The notes beneath the pieces were generated by a model, which ran no database searches, was not told the origin of the DNA, and worked only from the letters and a program-made list of their open reading frames with translations. Made by a program: the position numbers and the translations under genes. DNA of 64,000 bases from Bacillota bacterium (GTDB lineage Bacteria > Bacillota > Bacilli > Paenibacillales > Paenibacillaceae), in contig JAEWAQ010000042.1 of NCBI GenBank assembly GCA_023391635.1, positions 53,687 to 117,686 on the forward strand. The letters run 5' to 3'. This document shows, piece after piece, positions 44,562 through 53,585 of this stretch. Position 1 is the first letter of the stretch; the number at the start of each line of letters is the position of its first letter.

Positions 44562-45620
44562 TCATTCACGGGATCTTCTCTTCAAAAGCCAAATAAAGAA
44601 TGGCCCGCCGATCAGCGAAGTTAACAAACCGAGCGGCAATTCTTGAGGGGCGATAACCATGCGCGCGGCCACGTCTGTCCAAACAACAAGAATTCCGCCA
44701 AGCAGCGCACTGACAATAAGAACGCGCTTGTGATCGGATCCGACGAGCAAACGGGACAAATGCGGTATCATCAAACCGACGAAACCGATAGAACCGCTGA
44801 CGGAAATCGTAACCCCTGCCAAAAGAGAAGTGATAATGACGAGCAGCTTCTGCAATCGACCAACATTAAAGCCTAAAGTGCCAGCCGTCTCATCGCCCAA
44901 TAACAGCCCGTTCAATGCTCGGTAGAGAATCATAAGGATGCCCATACCTATCACAATGACGACCAACGGGAGCGTGAGATATCCCCACTTGGCTCCAGCC
45001 AAGCTGCCGGACATCCAGAATGCGGCATTATGGAGCCCTAATGCATTGGGTGCGCTAAGCGTAATCATATTGGTAATGGCATCCATAATCATGGCGATGA
45101 CTACGCCCGATAACAGGAGCTGCGTAATGTTGATCCTGCCCCGTACTCTTGAAATGGCATAGACAATCACGATCGTCACACCTGCTCCAAGAAATGCGCT
45201 GATCGAGAGCGTATATTTGCCCAGAAAAGCAAAGACACCGAATAACATGCCCAATGTAGCTGTAGCTGCTGCACCGGACGAGACTCCGAGAATAAAAGGA
45301 TCGGCTAACGCATTGCGCACCAATGCCTGCATCGTTACACCGGTCACCGCAAGCGAGGCTCCGACAATCATGCCCAGCAATACTCTCGGCATTCGCAAGG
45401 TCCACACGATGTTCTCGTCGAGTCGCTCCCAGTCCTTATCGATATAGTCGGAGATTACCGGAATCTTGCTCAGAACGATTTTCATGACGGTAAGCGTATG
45501 TACGGATACCGGTCCGATTCCGATTGCGAAAATAACGGACAAGAAACTGACAATAAGGAGCAGCGCAATCAGTACTTTCATGTTCGGTTCATCTTGATTA
45601 AAGATGGCTCGGATGTTCAT
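44562..45620 (-). CDS. FecCD/BtuC-type ABC permease
   Basis: 352 aa, about 10 TMs. Typical signatures LRMPRVLLGMIVGASLAVTG and GSIGFVGLMIPHLSRLLVG, with ELPLGLLTSLIGGPFFIWLL at the end. One permease gene means it acts as a homodimer. Confidence 0.93.
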   Translation of the reverse strand: MNIRAIFNQDEPNMKVLIALLLIVSFLSVIFAIGIGPVSVHTLTVMKIVLSKIPVISDYIDKDWERLDENIVWTLRMPRVLLGMIVGASLAVTGVTMQALVRNALADPFILGVSSGAAATATLGMLFGVFAFLGKYTLSISAFLGAGVTIVIVYAISRVRGRINITQLLLSGVVIAMIMDAITNMITLSAPNALGLHNAAFWMSGSLAGAKWGYLTLPLVVIVIGMGILMILYRALNGLLLGDETAGTLGFNVGRLQKLLVIITSLLAGVTISVSGSIGFVGLMIPHLSRLLVGSDHKRVLIVSALLGGILVVWTDVAARMVIAPQELPLGLLTSLIGGPFFIWLLKRRSRE

Positions 45621-45654
45621 TTTTCATTTGTTTCCTTCCAATTGGCTCACTAAG

Positions 45655-46353
45655 CTAGTCTTGAAAGTAACGATCAAATTTCTCTCTGAGCGCAGGAATT
45701 TCTTCATTAATTTTGCCGAGATGAGATTCCAGCAACTGAACGACGCCGCGATCGTCTCTACTTCGCAGACAAGCGAAAATCTCTTCATGCTCTCTGACTA
45801 ACCCTTTTGTCAGTACCAGTTCTTTCATTGCCAAGAAGCGGAATCGATTCAGATGTCCTCGCATTTGGTGGACGACTTCAAGCAACGTCTGATTCCCGGC
45901 CAAAAGCATAATTTGCTTATGAAACCATTCATCGAGTCGCAGAAATTGGGCTGTGTTCTGAAGCTCGGCAGCCTCCTTCTGCTCTTCCAATAGCTTCTCA
46001 AGCTGTTTTTCTACTATTATATATTCCTTAGACGTTCCCCATTGTTTGGCAGCCAACCGGAAGGCTGTTCTCTCAAGACTTAGTCGAACCATACTGCTCT
46101 CCAATACTTTTGAAACCGATATATTGGCGATTTTCTTTGTGCGTTGAGGCAGAACTTCGATGAGCCGTTCGGTAATGAGCAGATGGAAGGCATCGCGTAC
46201 GGGAGTACGGCTTATGCCAAGCGTTGCAGCCAGCTCGTTTTCCTGCACGATTTGTCCTGGCGTCAATTCCAGAGATATAATGGACTCCCTCATATGCTCA
46301 TACGCTTGTTCACTCAAATTGCGTGCAGGAGTAATGGACATCTTTATAGGCAT
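45655..46353 (-). CDS. GntR-family regulator with FCD domain
   Basis: 232 aa. Winged helix (LAATLGISRTPVRDAFHLL, about 40-60) and FCD ligand-binding domain with metal-ligand His in RLDEWFHKQIM, LLEVVHQMRGHL and VREHEEIF. FCD regulators sense carboxylates with a bound metal. It heads the ABC-importer operon, so it may link that uptake to an organic-acid or chelate signal. Confidence 0.9.
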   Translation of the reverse strand: MPIKMSITPARNLSEQAYEHMRESIISLELTPGQIVQENELAATLGISRTPVRDAFHLLITERLIEVLPQRTKKIANISVSKVLESSMVRLSLERTAFRLAAKQWGTSKEYIIVEKQLEKLLEEQKEAAELQNTAQFLRLDEWFHKQIMLLAGNQTLLEVVHQMRGHLNRFRFLAMKELVLTKGLVREHEEIFACLRSRDDRGVVQLLESHLGKINEEIPALREKFDRYFQD

Positions 46354-46400
46354 TTCATGTTCAACTCCTTAGTGATGCGATGGTTTATACATGAAGTATA

Positions 46401-46420
46401 CGTGCATACATGTATACACG
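46401..46420. promoter_or_regulatory. GntR/FCD operator candidate
   Basis: CGTGCATACATGTATACACG, a 20-bp palindrome with one mismatched pair, 48 bp upstream of the regulator start. Probably an autoregulatory site. Confidence 0.6.
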
Positions 46421-46487
46421 TCAATGGACAGAGGATTACAATCACATTGTGGGCACTGCAAATGTCCCTTTGCAGCCACTCTCCGAA

Positions 46488-48551
46488 CTATTGAGTATTG
46501 TTCAACAAACGGTTAACCAACTGCGTTCGGTTCCTGATGCCCAGCTTCCGGTATATCGCGGATAGATGCTTCTTGATCGTAATTTCCGAGACATACAAGC
46601 TTGCCGCGATCTCTTGATTCATCAGGCCTTGTACAAGCAGCTTCGCCACTTCGTTCTCTCGGGCGGACAGCATCGGCAAGTCGCTTGTCCGTCCCTCGGA
46701 ATGCTCCAGCAAGCCGAAGGACTCTACCATTTTGTTCAAATAACGCTGCAGCTTGGCGCCTCTCGTGTCCAGCACGTAATACGGCGTAGGCGTATTGACA
46801 TCATAATCATAATGTACAATATCCCCCGTCTTCTCGCATCCCAAGCTGAGGTGAAAATCGTTCAAGAAAGGGAGATCCGGAGGAGACGCTACGACATAAT
46901 CAGAGGAAATCAGCAGCGAAATGAACGTCAGCCCCGCGGTCGTACGGATGGCGAGGTCCCCGAAATCGGCGACGTCGATCGTTTTGACAAAATAACCGGC
47001 AATGTGCCCTTCCGCCTCCCGAAGCTCCTTCAGCTCGCATTCCGGCAGGCTCTGAAAATAGACGGAGGACAGCGGATGAGTGCGCAAGTAGTCCAGCGTT
47101 CCCGCATGAATCGGAATGATTGCCGTCAGACCGCATATGCTTCCCTGCTGATCCCTCATCAGTTTTACAATGCCGGGTTCGAGCTCGTGCAGCTCCTGAA
47201 GATGAATATGCTTGACTGTGTAGAAGCTTTCTTCCCGAGAAATCGCGTACTCGAACAGTTCGCCCGTATCCGGGTTCTGAAGCGGAACGCAAACCTCTTT
47301 CGGGTTGGCGTGACGATCTTCCAAGTACCGCTCGGCCTCCATCCAGTTAGACGAACTCAGCGCCTCCATGCGATACGGCGACAATTTCTGATAACAGAAA
47401 TTGCGGACAACATGATCTCCGATATAATAGTACCATTCGATACCTTCCCAAGCGATCTCCTTACGCTGGGTCGAACGAGTCATTCTGTTGTAGTAATACA
47501 TGATGCAGCGCTTCTGCAGCCGGTTGTAATGTTCAGGCTGTCGGATCCGCAGCTCGTGACCGATGGCATCCCTCATCAAATCGTGCAGTATCCATCCCCG
47601 ATCTACTCTGCGGACAAAGGAAAGCCCGGCAAGCCACTGGAATAAATCCGTCGTCACCGCCTGATCCAGTACATAGGAAAGCAATTCCTGATTAAAATGC
47701 CGAAGTACCGCAGCGGTCTCTACAAGCTCCCTAAGCTCTTCGTTAGGAACTTCTGTCAGCCAAGTCCCTACGACATGTTCGAATACTTCGATTTCGTCCG
47801 CTATTGCCAGCTCCTGAATGTTCTGGACCATCGTCGTCGACACGATCAAGGATAAGGTAAGCGGGTGCCCTCTGGTCTTCATCCAGACTTGTTTAATCAT
47901 AGATTCCTCCGAAATACCCGACCTCTCCAAATATTGTTTAACGGAGAAAAAGTCCAGATCGCCGATCGGCATCCGGTGTATCCAATGGCGCCATGCCGGG
48001 GAGCTGAGCCATAGACCTTGCATGGGAAATCTTCCCGCGACGACAATCAGAATGTCCGGATGCAATCGCGGAAGAAAGGCTTCTCTCAGCCAGGTCTCCA
48101 TATCGTTCATCTCTTCGAAGGTGTCTAACGCAATAATCAGCTTCGTATTCTCCGCCTTTTCCCTTAGGAAGCGATGACAAAGCTCCAGCAGCGTCTGGGG
48201 TTCGGTGCTCTGCCCCAGCTTCTGCGCCGGGTAGCCTAGCATACGCAGCAGTTCTGTACAAAAGTCGTTCGGCGTATGAGAAAACCCGCGGCTGTCCATC
48301 GACAGAAACATCGCGTTCGCGTTCGCGGCTAGGTCTCGGAACTCGTCGAGCAAGTAACTTTTGCCCACGCCACCCGTACCATAAATATTCAAAATCCGTT
48401 TGGATTGCCCGCCGACTGTCAGCTGCTGCAGGAAAAACCGAATTTCATTCTCCCGCCCCACCATATAATTCCGTTCCATTTGTTCGATCTTGGCAGTTAT
48501 GCATTCTTCGGATTCCGTTGCTTTCACATTGCCGTTATTCATGGCATGCAT
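46488..48551 (-). CDS. Large ATP-dependent LuxR-type regulator (STAND/MalT-like)
   Basis: 687 aa. NTPase with Walker A NIYGTGGVGKSYLL (about 60) and Walker B LIIALDTFEE (about 142), a winged-helix-like segment, a middle sensor part (about 400-600) and a C-terminal LuxR HTH (LSARENEVAKLLVQGLMNQE then VSEITIKKHLSAIYRKLG). It should bind a ligand, oligomerise and activate genes. GGAGG is 7 nt before the ATG. Upstream are two palindromes 33 bp apart. Confidence 0.87.
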   Translation of the reverse strand: MHAMNNGNVKATESEECITAKIEQMERNYMVGRENEIRFFLQQLTVGGQSKRILNIYGTGGVGKSYLLDEFRDLAANANAMFLSMDSRGFSHTPNDFCTELLRMLGYPAQKLGQSTEPQTLLELCHRFLREKAENTKLIIALDTFEEMNDMETWLREAFLPRLHPDILIVVAGRFPMQGLWLSSPAWRHWIHRMPIGDLDFFSVKQYLERSGISEESMIKQVWMKTRGHPLTLSLIVSTTMVQNIQELAIADEIEVFEHVVGTWLTEVPNEELRELVETAAVLRHFNQELLSYVLDQAVTTDLFQWLAGLSFVRRVDRGWILHDLMRDAIGHELRIRQPEHYNRLQKRCIMYYYNRMTRSTQRKEIAWEGIEWYYYIGDHVVRNFCYQKLSPYRMEALSSSNWMEAERYLEDRHANPKEVCVPLQNPDTGELFEYAISREESFYTVKHIHLQELHELEPGIVKLMRDQQGSICGLTAIIPIHAGTLDYLRTHPLSSVYFQSLPECELKELREAEGHIAGYFVKTIDVADFGDLAIRTTAGLTFISLLISSDYVVASPPDLPFLNDFHLSLGCEKTGDIVHYDYDVNTPTPYYVLDTRGAKLQRYLNKMVESFGLLEHSEGRTSDLPMLSARENEVAKLLVQGLMNQEIAASLYVSEITIKKHLSAIYRKLGIRNRTQLVNRLLNNTQ

Positions 48552-48647
48552 CTACCTCCGAATGAATCATTCGCGATCCGTTCTGATCTTTTGATCATCT
48601 CATGAAAAAGTTTGTGCGTAACAGCGCTTAGCTGCCTAACTTCCATC

Positions 48648-48692
48648 ATGACCAGTCATCATTATGGCTTCGCTTCTGTCATGACCAGTCAT
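48648..48692. promoter_or_regulatory. Twin palindromic operator candidates upstream of the LuxR gene
   Basis: ATGACCAGTCAT occurs at 48648-48659 and again at 48681-48692, each an ATGAC-N2-GTCAT dyad. The 33-bp spacing is about three helix turns, so both face the same side of DNA. Confidence 0.6.
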
Positions 48693-48723
48693 ATTTTTTG
48701 TCATTCTGCTATATGTGGGATAT

Positions 48724-48757
48724 AAAAAAACGTCAAGGATATGTTGGTCCTTGACGT
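48724..48757 (-). terminator. Intrinsic terminator after the Nudix gene
   Basis: ACGTCAAGGA/TCCTTGACGT, 10-bp perfect stem with an 8-nt loop, followed on the minus strand by TTTTTTT. Confidence 0.85.
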
Positions 48758-48820
48758 TCATTTCGCTTGGCTGCGAGTTGTCGATCACACACCAGATCTA
48801 ACTTGCCGACTGCCCATTGA

Positions 48821-49378
48821 CTACACTCTGAAAAGCCCATATCCGTTTAACGGGATGACCGGCTCTTTGTCGATTGCCAGCCCGTCCATACTGCCGTGAA
48901 GCGCGACGTCCACGAGCCACTTCGTGAAGGGCGCCACGTTCATCGTCTCCATCTCCTCCAAGCTGTAAAACCCGGCGGCGTCGACCTCCATCTGATCCGG
49001 GGCCGGTTCTCCGCCGACGTAGTCCAGCTCGAATGCGATATAGACGTTGTGGATGTTTCGCGGCTGGTCGCGCAGCGCGATGATGCCTTTCACCCGTGCA
49101 TCGATGCCGCTCTCTTCCCTGACCTCTCGAATGATCGTCTCTTCGATTGGCTCCAGTTGCTCGATATAGCCTCCCGGATTCGTCCAGTAGCCTCTACCCG
49201 GATCCTGCGCCCGACGAACGAGCAGCACTTTGTCGTCTTTTACGACAAGCGCGCCTACGCCGATACTGTAATTGCCCCAATGAACGAAACTGCACTGCGT
49301 GCATGCCCTTCTCGGCGTGCCGTCCACGTCTCTTGTCTCCATTTTGCCGCCGCATGCGGAACAATAGTTAACTTCCAC
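48821..49378 (-). CDS. Nudix hydrolase with zinc ribbon
   Basis: 185 aa. Zinc ribbon at the start (CSACGG...CTQC, NudC-like), then the Nudix box GGYIEQLEPIEETIIREVRE-ESG (about 88). It hydrolyses a nucleoside diphosphate derivative; the substrate is not clear. GTG 49378 follows AGGTGAC. Confidence 0.87.
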   Translation of the reverse strand: MEVNYCSACGGKMETRDVDGTPRRACTQCSFVHWGNYSIGVGALVVKDDKVLLVRRAQDPGRGYWTNPGGYIEQLEPIEETIIREVREESGIDARVKGIIALRDQPRNIHNVYIAFELDYVGGEPAPDQMEVDAAGFYSLEEMETMNVAPFTKWLVDVALHGSMDGLAIDKEPVIPLNGYGLFRV

Positions 49379-49474
49379 CCGATGTCACCTGCTCCATTCC
49401 TGTTAAAGCGTTTAGTTAGCGTTCTACGAAAGTTAACGCAGCAAGGAAGAATCTTCTCTTTCATCGCACCTATT

Positions 49475-49690
49475 CTACGGATTGACGATCGATATAATCA
49501 GCGCTAGTATAGCGTCGTCCAGCTTCTTCCGCATGCGCAGTAGCATTCGCAAATACGCGGGCCACTCCGTTCTGATCTCGTTCCCATTATACCGTATCTT
49601 CGCAAGCAGCGCAGCGGCTAGTGGATTCTCTTTAGTGGTTTCAATATCATAGTCAATATGCGATTCAGCCCTAGATAGCTCCTATCTTAG
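49475..49690 (-). pseudogene. C-terminal remnant of an Rpn-like PD-(D/E)XK nuclease family protein
   Basis: The minus strand reads AESHIDYDIETTKENPLAAA then LLAKIRYNGNEIRTEW and YLRMLLRMRKKLD, the typical C-terminus of the large Rpn-like/PD-(D/E)XK family of Paenibacillaceae. A stop lies ahead of it and the N-terminal nuclease part is gone. It marks the edge of the GC-rich core next to the cassette region. Confidence 0.5.
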
Positions 49691-49731
49691 ATCTGAAAAA
49701 TTTTTTATTGTATCTTTCTCCATTGGCAAGC

Positions 49732-50286
49732 TTATAACTCTATTGAGTAAGACCCATGGAAGTCGCCATGAATTAATCTTTCTTGTTGCATATTGCTTTC
49801 TTTAACAAGACGATCGAGTAAAACTTTAATATCCTGATGATTATCGATTGCAGGAAAGAAATAGCTAATGAATTCGTTCTTCTGAAAGATTGTATGTTCA
49901 TACTCTTCGAGCGGGAAATGGTGAATCTCCGATAGTATTTTAGCTAATCTTACGAGTAAAGATTAGTTTAATTTTTGAATGGATGATCCATCAAAACTGG
50001 TCAAAAGCACCGGATTGCCATTCTCGAACCCATATCCTAATGGATTTGAAACAGAAATGCCTCTACTATATAGAGCCTTTAAGAGCTTGTACTGAAGTTC
50101 AACATTCGGTTTTGATGTTCTATTCCAGATTTTGAGTACAGCGCTAGATTCAGAATTACTGATCTTTGCCACTTCCGCTTCTAGACCAGAATCCAAAGGC
50201 TCTAATAATAAACTCTTATCTGATAATAATGAATTAAGTAACGGGCTGCTTTCTATCCAGTTAACATCACGGATCAGATTATTCAT
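49732..50286 (-). pseudogene. Aminoglycoside-phosphotransferase-like kinase, broken
   Basis: ATG 50286 opens a kinase N-lobe (AVLKIWNRTSKPNVELQYKL), reaching LTSFDGSSIQKLN and an in-frame TAA at 49963-49965. The same frame continues LAKILSEIHHFPLEEYEHT and RLIHGDFHGS (the H-G-D-x-x-x-x-N catalytic motif), then ends early at 49732. Both an internal stop and a lost C-terminus make it inactive. Its start lies 27 bp from the half-site at 50313, like the cassette genes further on. Confidence 0.7.
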
Positions 50287-50312
50287 GGTTTCCCGCCCTT
50301 CACAGGGATTTC

Positions 50313-50372
50313 TTATAACGTTCCTGCATTCACGAATCCGAGAGCCTTAAGCCCCAACGGGCGGCCGCGACG
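50313..50372. repeat. attC-like site S0, left half only
   Basis: TTATAACGTTCCTGCATTCACG and the first 60 bp of the repeated site; the right half is missing. Sequence after GGCCGCGACG is unrelated. Loss of the right half also removed the 3' end of the neighbouring GNAT gene. Confidence 0.8.
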
Positions 50373-50380
50373 TGATGTCT

Positions 50381-50497
50381 TTACTTAATCACTCTATAAA
50401 AATTATAGTTCTTCTGACCACCCCACTGTTTCCATATAAATTGTACTGATTGTTCGTATAAATCTTGCCGTTCATGCACTTCAAAAATATGTATCAT
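50381..50497 (-). pseudogene. GNAT acetyltransferase, N-terminal fragment
   Basis: ATG 50497 after AGGAGCAC. It reads MIHIFEVHERQDLYEQSVQF then IWKQWGGQKNYNFYR, the start of a known GNAT subfamily, and stops after 38 aa next to the truncated half-site S0. It looks like a cassette gene cut by a deletion. Confidence 0.55.
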
Positions 50498-50541
50498 TAT
50501 GTGCTCCTATTTGAAGACTTTATGGTTTTCACGGTATTGCA

Positions 50542-50698
50542 TATAACATTCCTACATTCACGAACCCGAGAATCTTAAGCCCCAACGAGGCGGCCGCGGC
50601 GCGGTTAGGTTCACAGGGGTATCGCCTGAATCTACTTCTTCGAAATGTCTCTGGCGACCCAGGGCCGTAAGGCCCGCCGCGTGAATGCGGTGTTAGGC
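50542..50698. repeat. attC-like site S1
   Basis: Full 157-bp site. Left end TATAACATTCCTACATTCACG and right end CGTGAATGCGGTGTTAGGC form the outer dyad; right core GTTAGGC. Inner GGGCC-GTAA-GGCCC hairpin present. It is 214 bp upstream of the first recombinase gene. Confidence 0.85.
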
Positions 50699-50911
50699 GA
50701 GCCATGGCGAGACGAACATTCATTCTCAACATACCGAAAAGCCTTATGCATCAAGGGATTTCGCAAGTTGTAATTTTTACCAGAGAGCGCAGATATCCTG
50801 CCGATTTTGGAAATGTTAGTTGCGCTCGTCTATCGTAGCGATAGACGAGGTAAACCTCTCCAGTCTCGCCTATCTCTTTTCCGCACCTATCTTCCAAAGG
50901 AGGATAGACTT

Positions 50912-51704
50912 ATGGCAATAAACACCTTCGATTACGCGAGGACGGAACTCCCATTCGAAGAAGCCGTACGGTTGTACCTGATGGAATGCAAGTTTCGCAC
51001 TTATCACCGGAGAGCATCCGAAAGTATAAGTGCAGCTTGCGTAAGGTTCAGAACTGCTTAGAAAGCCATCAAATGAATTTGTATTTCCTGACGCAGCAGG
51101 ATTTAACGCACACAATCATTCCTTGCTTGCTTGAAGAACTTTCCGTACGAACGGTCAATTGCATCCTATGTATTCTCAAAGAGTTTTTCAAATTTCACGT
51201 TAAGGAACAACGGCTTTCGATCAACATTGCAGCGGATATCAAGCTGTTTAAAATTGAGCAGCAACTTCTGCATACCTTTTCGGACGAGCAGCTTCAGAAA
51301 CTGCTCAGCCAACCCAACCGTTCCACCTTCACCGGATACCGCAATTATATCATGATGCTGGTGATGCTCGATACCGGAATGCGGCTCAAGGAACTTGCGG
51401 CTCTCCAAATCAAAGATATCAGATAGAACGAGGTTCCATGCCACATGACTATTTATGGACGAACCTGGACGAAAAGCCCTTTGAACCGGGGGGAATTCGC
51501 GTCATGATCGCAAGGTACTGCCGAAAAGCCCGGATTAAAGGTATTCAATGCTCTTGCCACACCTTCCGCTACACGATGGCGAAGAAATATCTAATGAACG
51601 GCGGGGACATCTTCACCCTGCAGCATATTTTGGGCCACGCAAAAATTGAAACGACACGCTATTATGTTGAATTATTTTCCCGAGATCTTCAGGAACAGCA
51701 CTAA
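50912..51704 (+). pseudogene. Tyrosine recombinase 1 (XerC/D-like), broken
   Basis: ATG 50912 follows AAAGGAGG. The start TFDYARTELPFEEAVRLYLM loses frame near 50995, and the SAM-like domain continues from SPESIRKYKCSLRKV. Box I is present (LDTGMRLKELAAL, with Arg). After QIKDIR a stop (51424) and a deletion of several dozen residues follow. The C-terminal block HTFRYTMAKKYLMNGG, then LGHAKIETTRYYVELF (box II and Tyr), is in a third frame. It was a full recombinase similar to the next gene. Confidence 0.8.
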
Positions 51705-51729
51705 TTGAAGGATGAGGAGTGAAACAGAT

Positions 51730-52635
51730 ATGAACACGAAACGACGCCAAAATGCACTGACGACCATTAACGATAGCTCGATCAAACAACAGATGAAATG
51801 GGATGATCATGTTCAAGCATTCCTTCGCGATGTAAAGGCCAGAAACCTTTCGCTACGCACTTCCGAGGGGTACGAAGAATGCTTGAAACGCTTGAAGTTG
51901 GCTTTTGATGATCAGGAAATTTCCTTGGATCCGTATTCTGTAACTGTCCAAGAGATCAAGGAGCATTTTGTGGCCTATATGATCGAACAAGGTAAATCCA
52001 GCAACACTGTGAACAGCCGTATTAAAGCGTGTAAAGCATTCTTTCACTTTTTATATCGTGACGGGTGGATCAAGCATAATTTGGCAGAAAACCTGCATAC
52101 GGTCAAAGCGGAAAAGTTGATGCTGCAGACCTTTACCAAAGAACAGGTAGCGGCACTGCTTAGCCAGCCAGACCGAAAAACCTTCAATCTAAAAGTCGGA
52201 GACATATTGTTCAATGAGCAAGAAATTCGGATTACGAAAGCGAAAGATAAGAAAGCCCGCCGGGTACCTATTCAAAAAACATGTTGCAAGGTTCTACGAA
52301 AATACCTTGACATTCGAGGGGATGTGGATACAGACGCATTGTTTGTCAGCATCACCAACAGCCCGCTTGGTGCTCGCACAGTACAGGAAAATATGCAAGA
52401 GTATGGCAAGGTGGCGAATATTACGGGTGTTCGTGTTTCCCCGCACACCTTCCGCCACACGATGGCAAAATGTTATATTTTGAACGGTGGAGATGCCTTT
52501 AATTTGCAAAAGATTCTCGGACATGCGACCCTGGATATGGTTGAATACTATCTGGAGTTGTTCAACTCAGACATCAAAAAACAACACCAAAAGTATAGCC
52601 CGGTGGAAAACATGAAGTTGCCTTCAGCCATATAA
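51730..52635 (+). pseudogene. Tyrosine recombinase 2 (XerC/D-like) lacking box I
   Basis: 301 aa, one open frame from ATG 51730 (GAGGAG upstream). N-terminal SAM-like domain (WDDHVQAFLRDVKARNLS), catalytic Lys region (EQEIRITKAKDKKARRVPI), HTFRHTMAKCYILNGG, LGHATLDMVEYYLEL with nucleophile Tyr. Compared with recombinase 1, about 25 residues after LLSQPDRKTF are missing, including the catalytic Arg motif TGxRxxE. It is probably inactive although the frame is intact. Confidence 0.8.
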
Positions 52636-52638
52636 CGA

Positions 52639-52674
52639 GATTCCCCGAAGTCAAATTGCTTCGGGGAATCTTTC
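52639..52674 (+). terminator. Intrinsic terminator after the recombinases
   Basis: GATTCCCCGAAG/CTTCGGGGAATC, perfect 12-bp stem with an 8-nt loop, then TTTCC. Confidence 0.85.
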
Positions 52675-53037
52675 CAAATTTTGATGTTTATTTTCTATCA
52701 GTTATTACTTATACCGGAACGGCTATTTTAATCCATTTCGATTTTGGCGGATCTTCAGGAATATTAAGATCTTCATTCGGTGTTATAGCCATTGAACGTA
52801 AATATATATCCCTCTTTTTCGGTGCTATAAAATTTTCTCAGCATCACACTAACTCAGAAATATAAAAATATAAATTATCCCAATTTCTATGCAACGATTT
52901 CCATAGTTCGATTGTCTATACTAATACAAGGAGGTAAAATTATATTTGAGTAATTATAGGTGTTAAAGGGATATTTCCCATGAATTATCTCTTTCTTACG
53001 CCTGATTACAATCTATTAATATTTAAGAGGGATTTAT
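52675..53037. other. AT-rich gap with a short unidentified coding remnant
   Basis: No intact gene. On the minus strand 52709-52837 is an open stretch reading KKRDIYLRSMAITPNEDLNI then PEDPPKSKWIKIAVPV and a stop; it looks coding but has no start and no family known to me. On the plus strand AAGGAGGT at 52928-52935 precedes a TTG frame of only six codons, a ribosome binding site without a real gene. Confidence 0.35.
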
Positions 53038-53571
53038 TTGAAATTTCGGAGAGTAATGAGTTTATTAATGATGATCATCATTTGTTTACCGCTTTTATCT
53101 GTAAATGCGGCCACGCCTAATCCTGCACCATCATACCCCTATCCTTCTGGTTCATCTGGATGTGGAACCACGCCTCTTCCAAACTGCACTTATTATTATG
53201 CTGAAACACACTTCGATGGTAGAGTATATTGGGCGCCAGTGTTCTCTGACATAAATAAACTTACAATCGGAACTGTTGAGGGTACTTATACATTCAGTAC
53301 TGGAAATTACGACACATGGGATTTAGAGAGAGTACAAGTATGGAACGGTGCATATATAACAGGTACCAAAGTTTATGATAATACTGCACATGCTGGAGAA
53401 AATAGAAGATATAGCAACTCTTCATTTTGGGAGTCTTATGTTCCATCGGTTGCCGTAAATTCCAATAGCAACTTTACATTGTTGTCTTTTCGATTAAAAC
53501 TATATACTGCAACAGGCTCCCCCAATCAAACATTATATCCTATGAGATATGTTCAAAACATTACGAGATAA
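53038..53571 (+). CDS. Secreted protein of unknown function
   Basis: 177 aa from TTG 53038 (GAGGGAT upstream). Signal peptide ending SVNAA, then a Pro/Ser/Tyr-rich segment with two Cys (GCGTTPLPNCTYYY) and a beta-rich domain. No known motif. The next gene starts 14 bp later, so they are probably co-transcribed. Confidence 0.6.
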   Translation: MKFRRVMSLLMMIIICLPLLSVNAATPNPAPSYPYPSGSSGCGTTPLPNCTYYYAETHFDGRVYWAPVFSDINKLTIGTVEGTYTFSTGNYDTWDLERVQVWNGAYITGTKVYDNTAHAGENRRYSNSSFWESYVPSVAVNSNSNFTLLSFRLKLYTATGSPNQTLYPMRYVQNITR

Positions 53572-53585
53572 AGGAGTGAGGAAGT

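Noticed and set aside
46566..47645. Plus-strand open frame (359 aa) inside the LuxR-type regulator
   Set aside because: It is antisense to a clear regulator and rich in Arg/Gln/Val as shadows are; no start signal.
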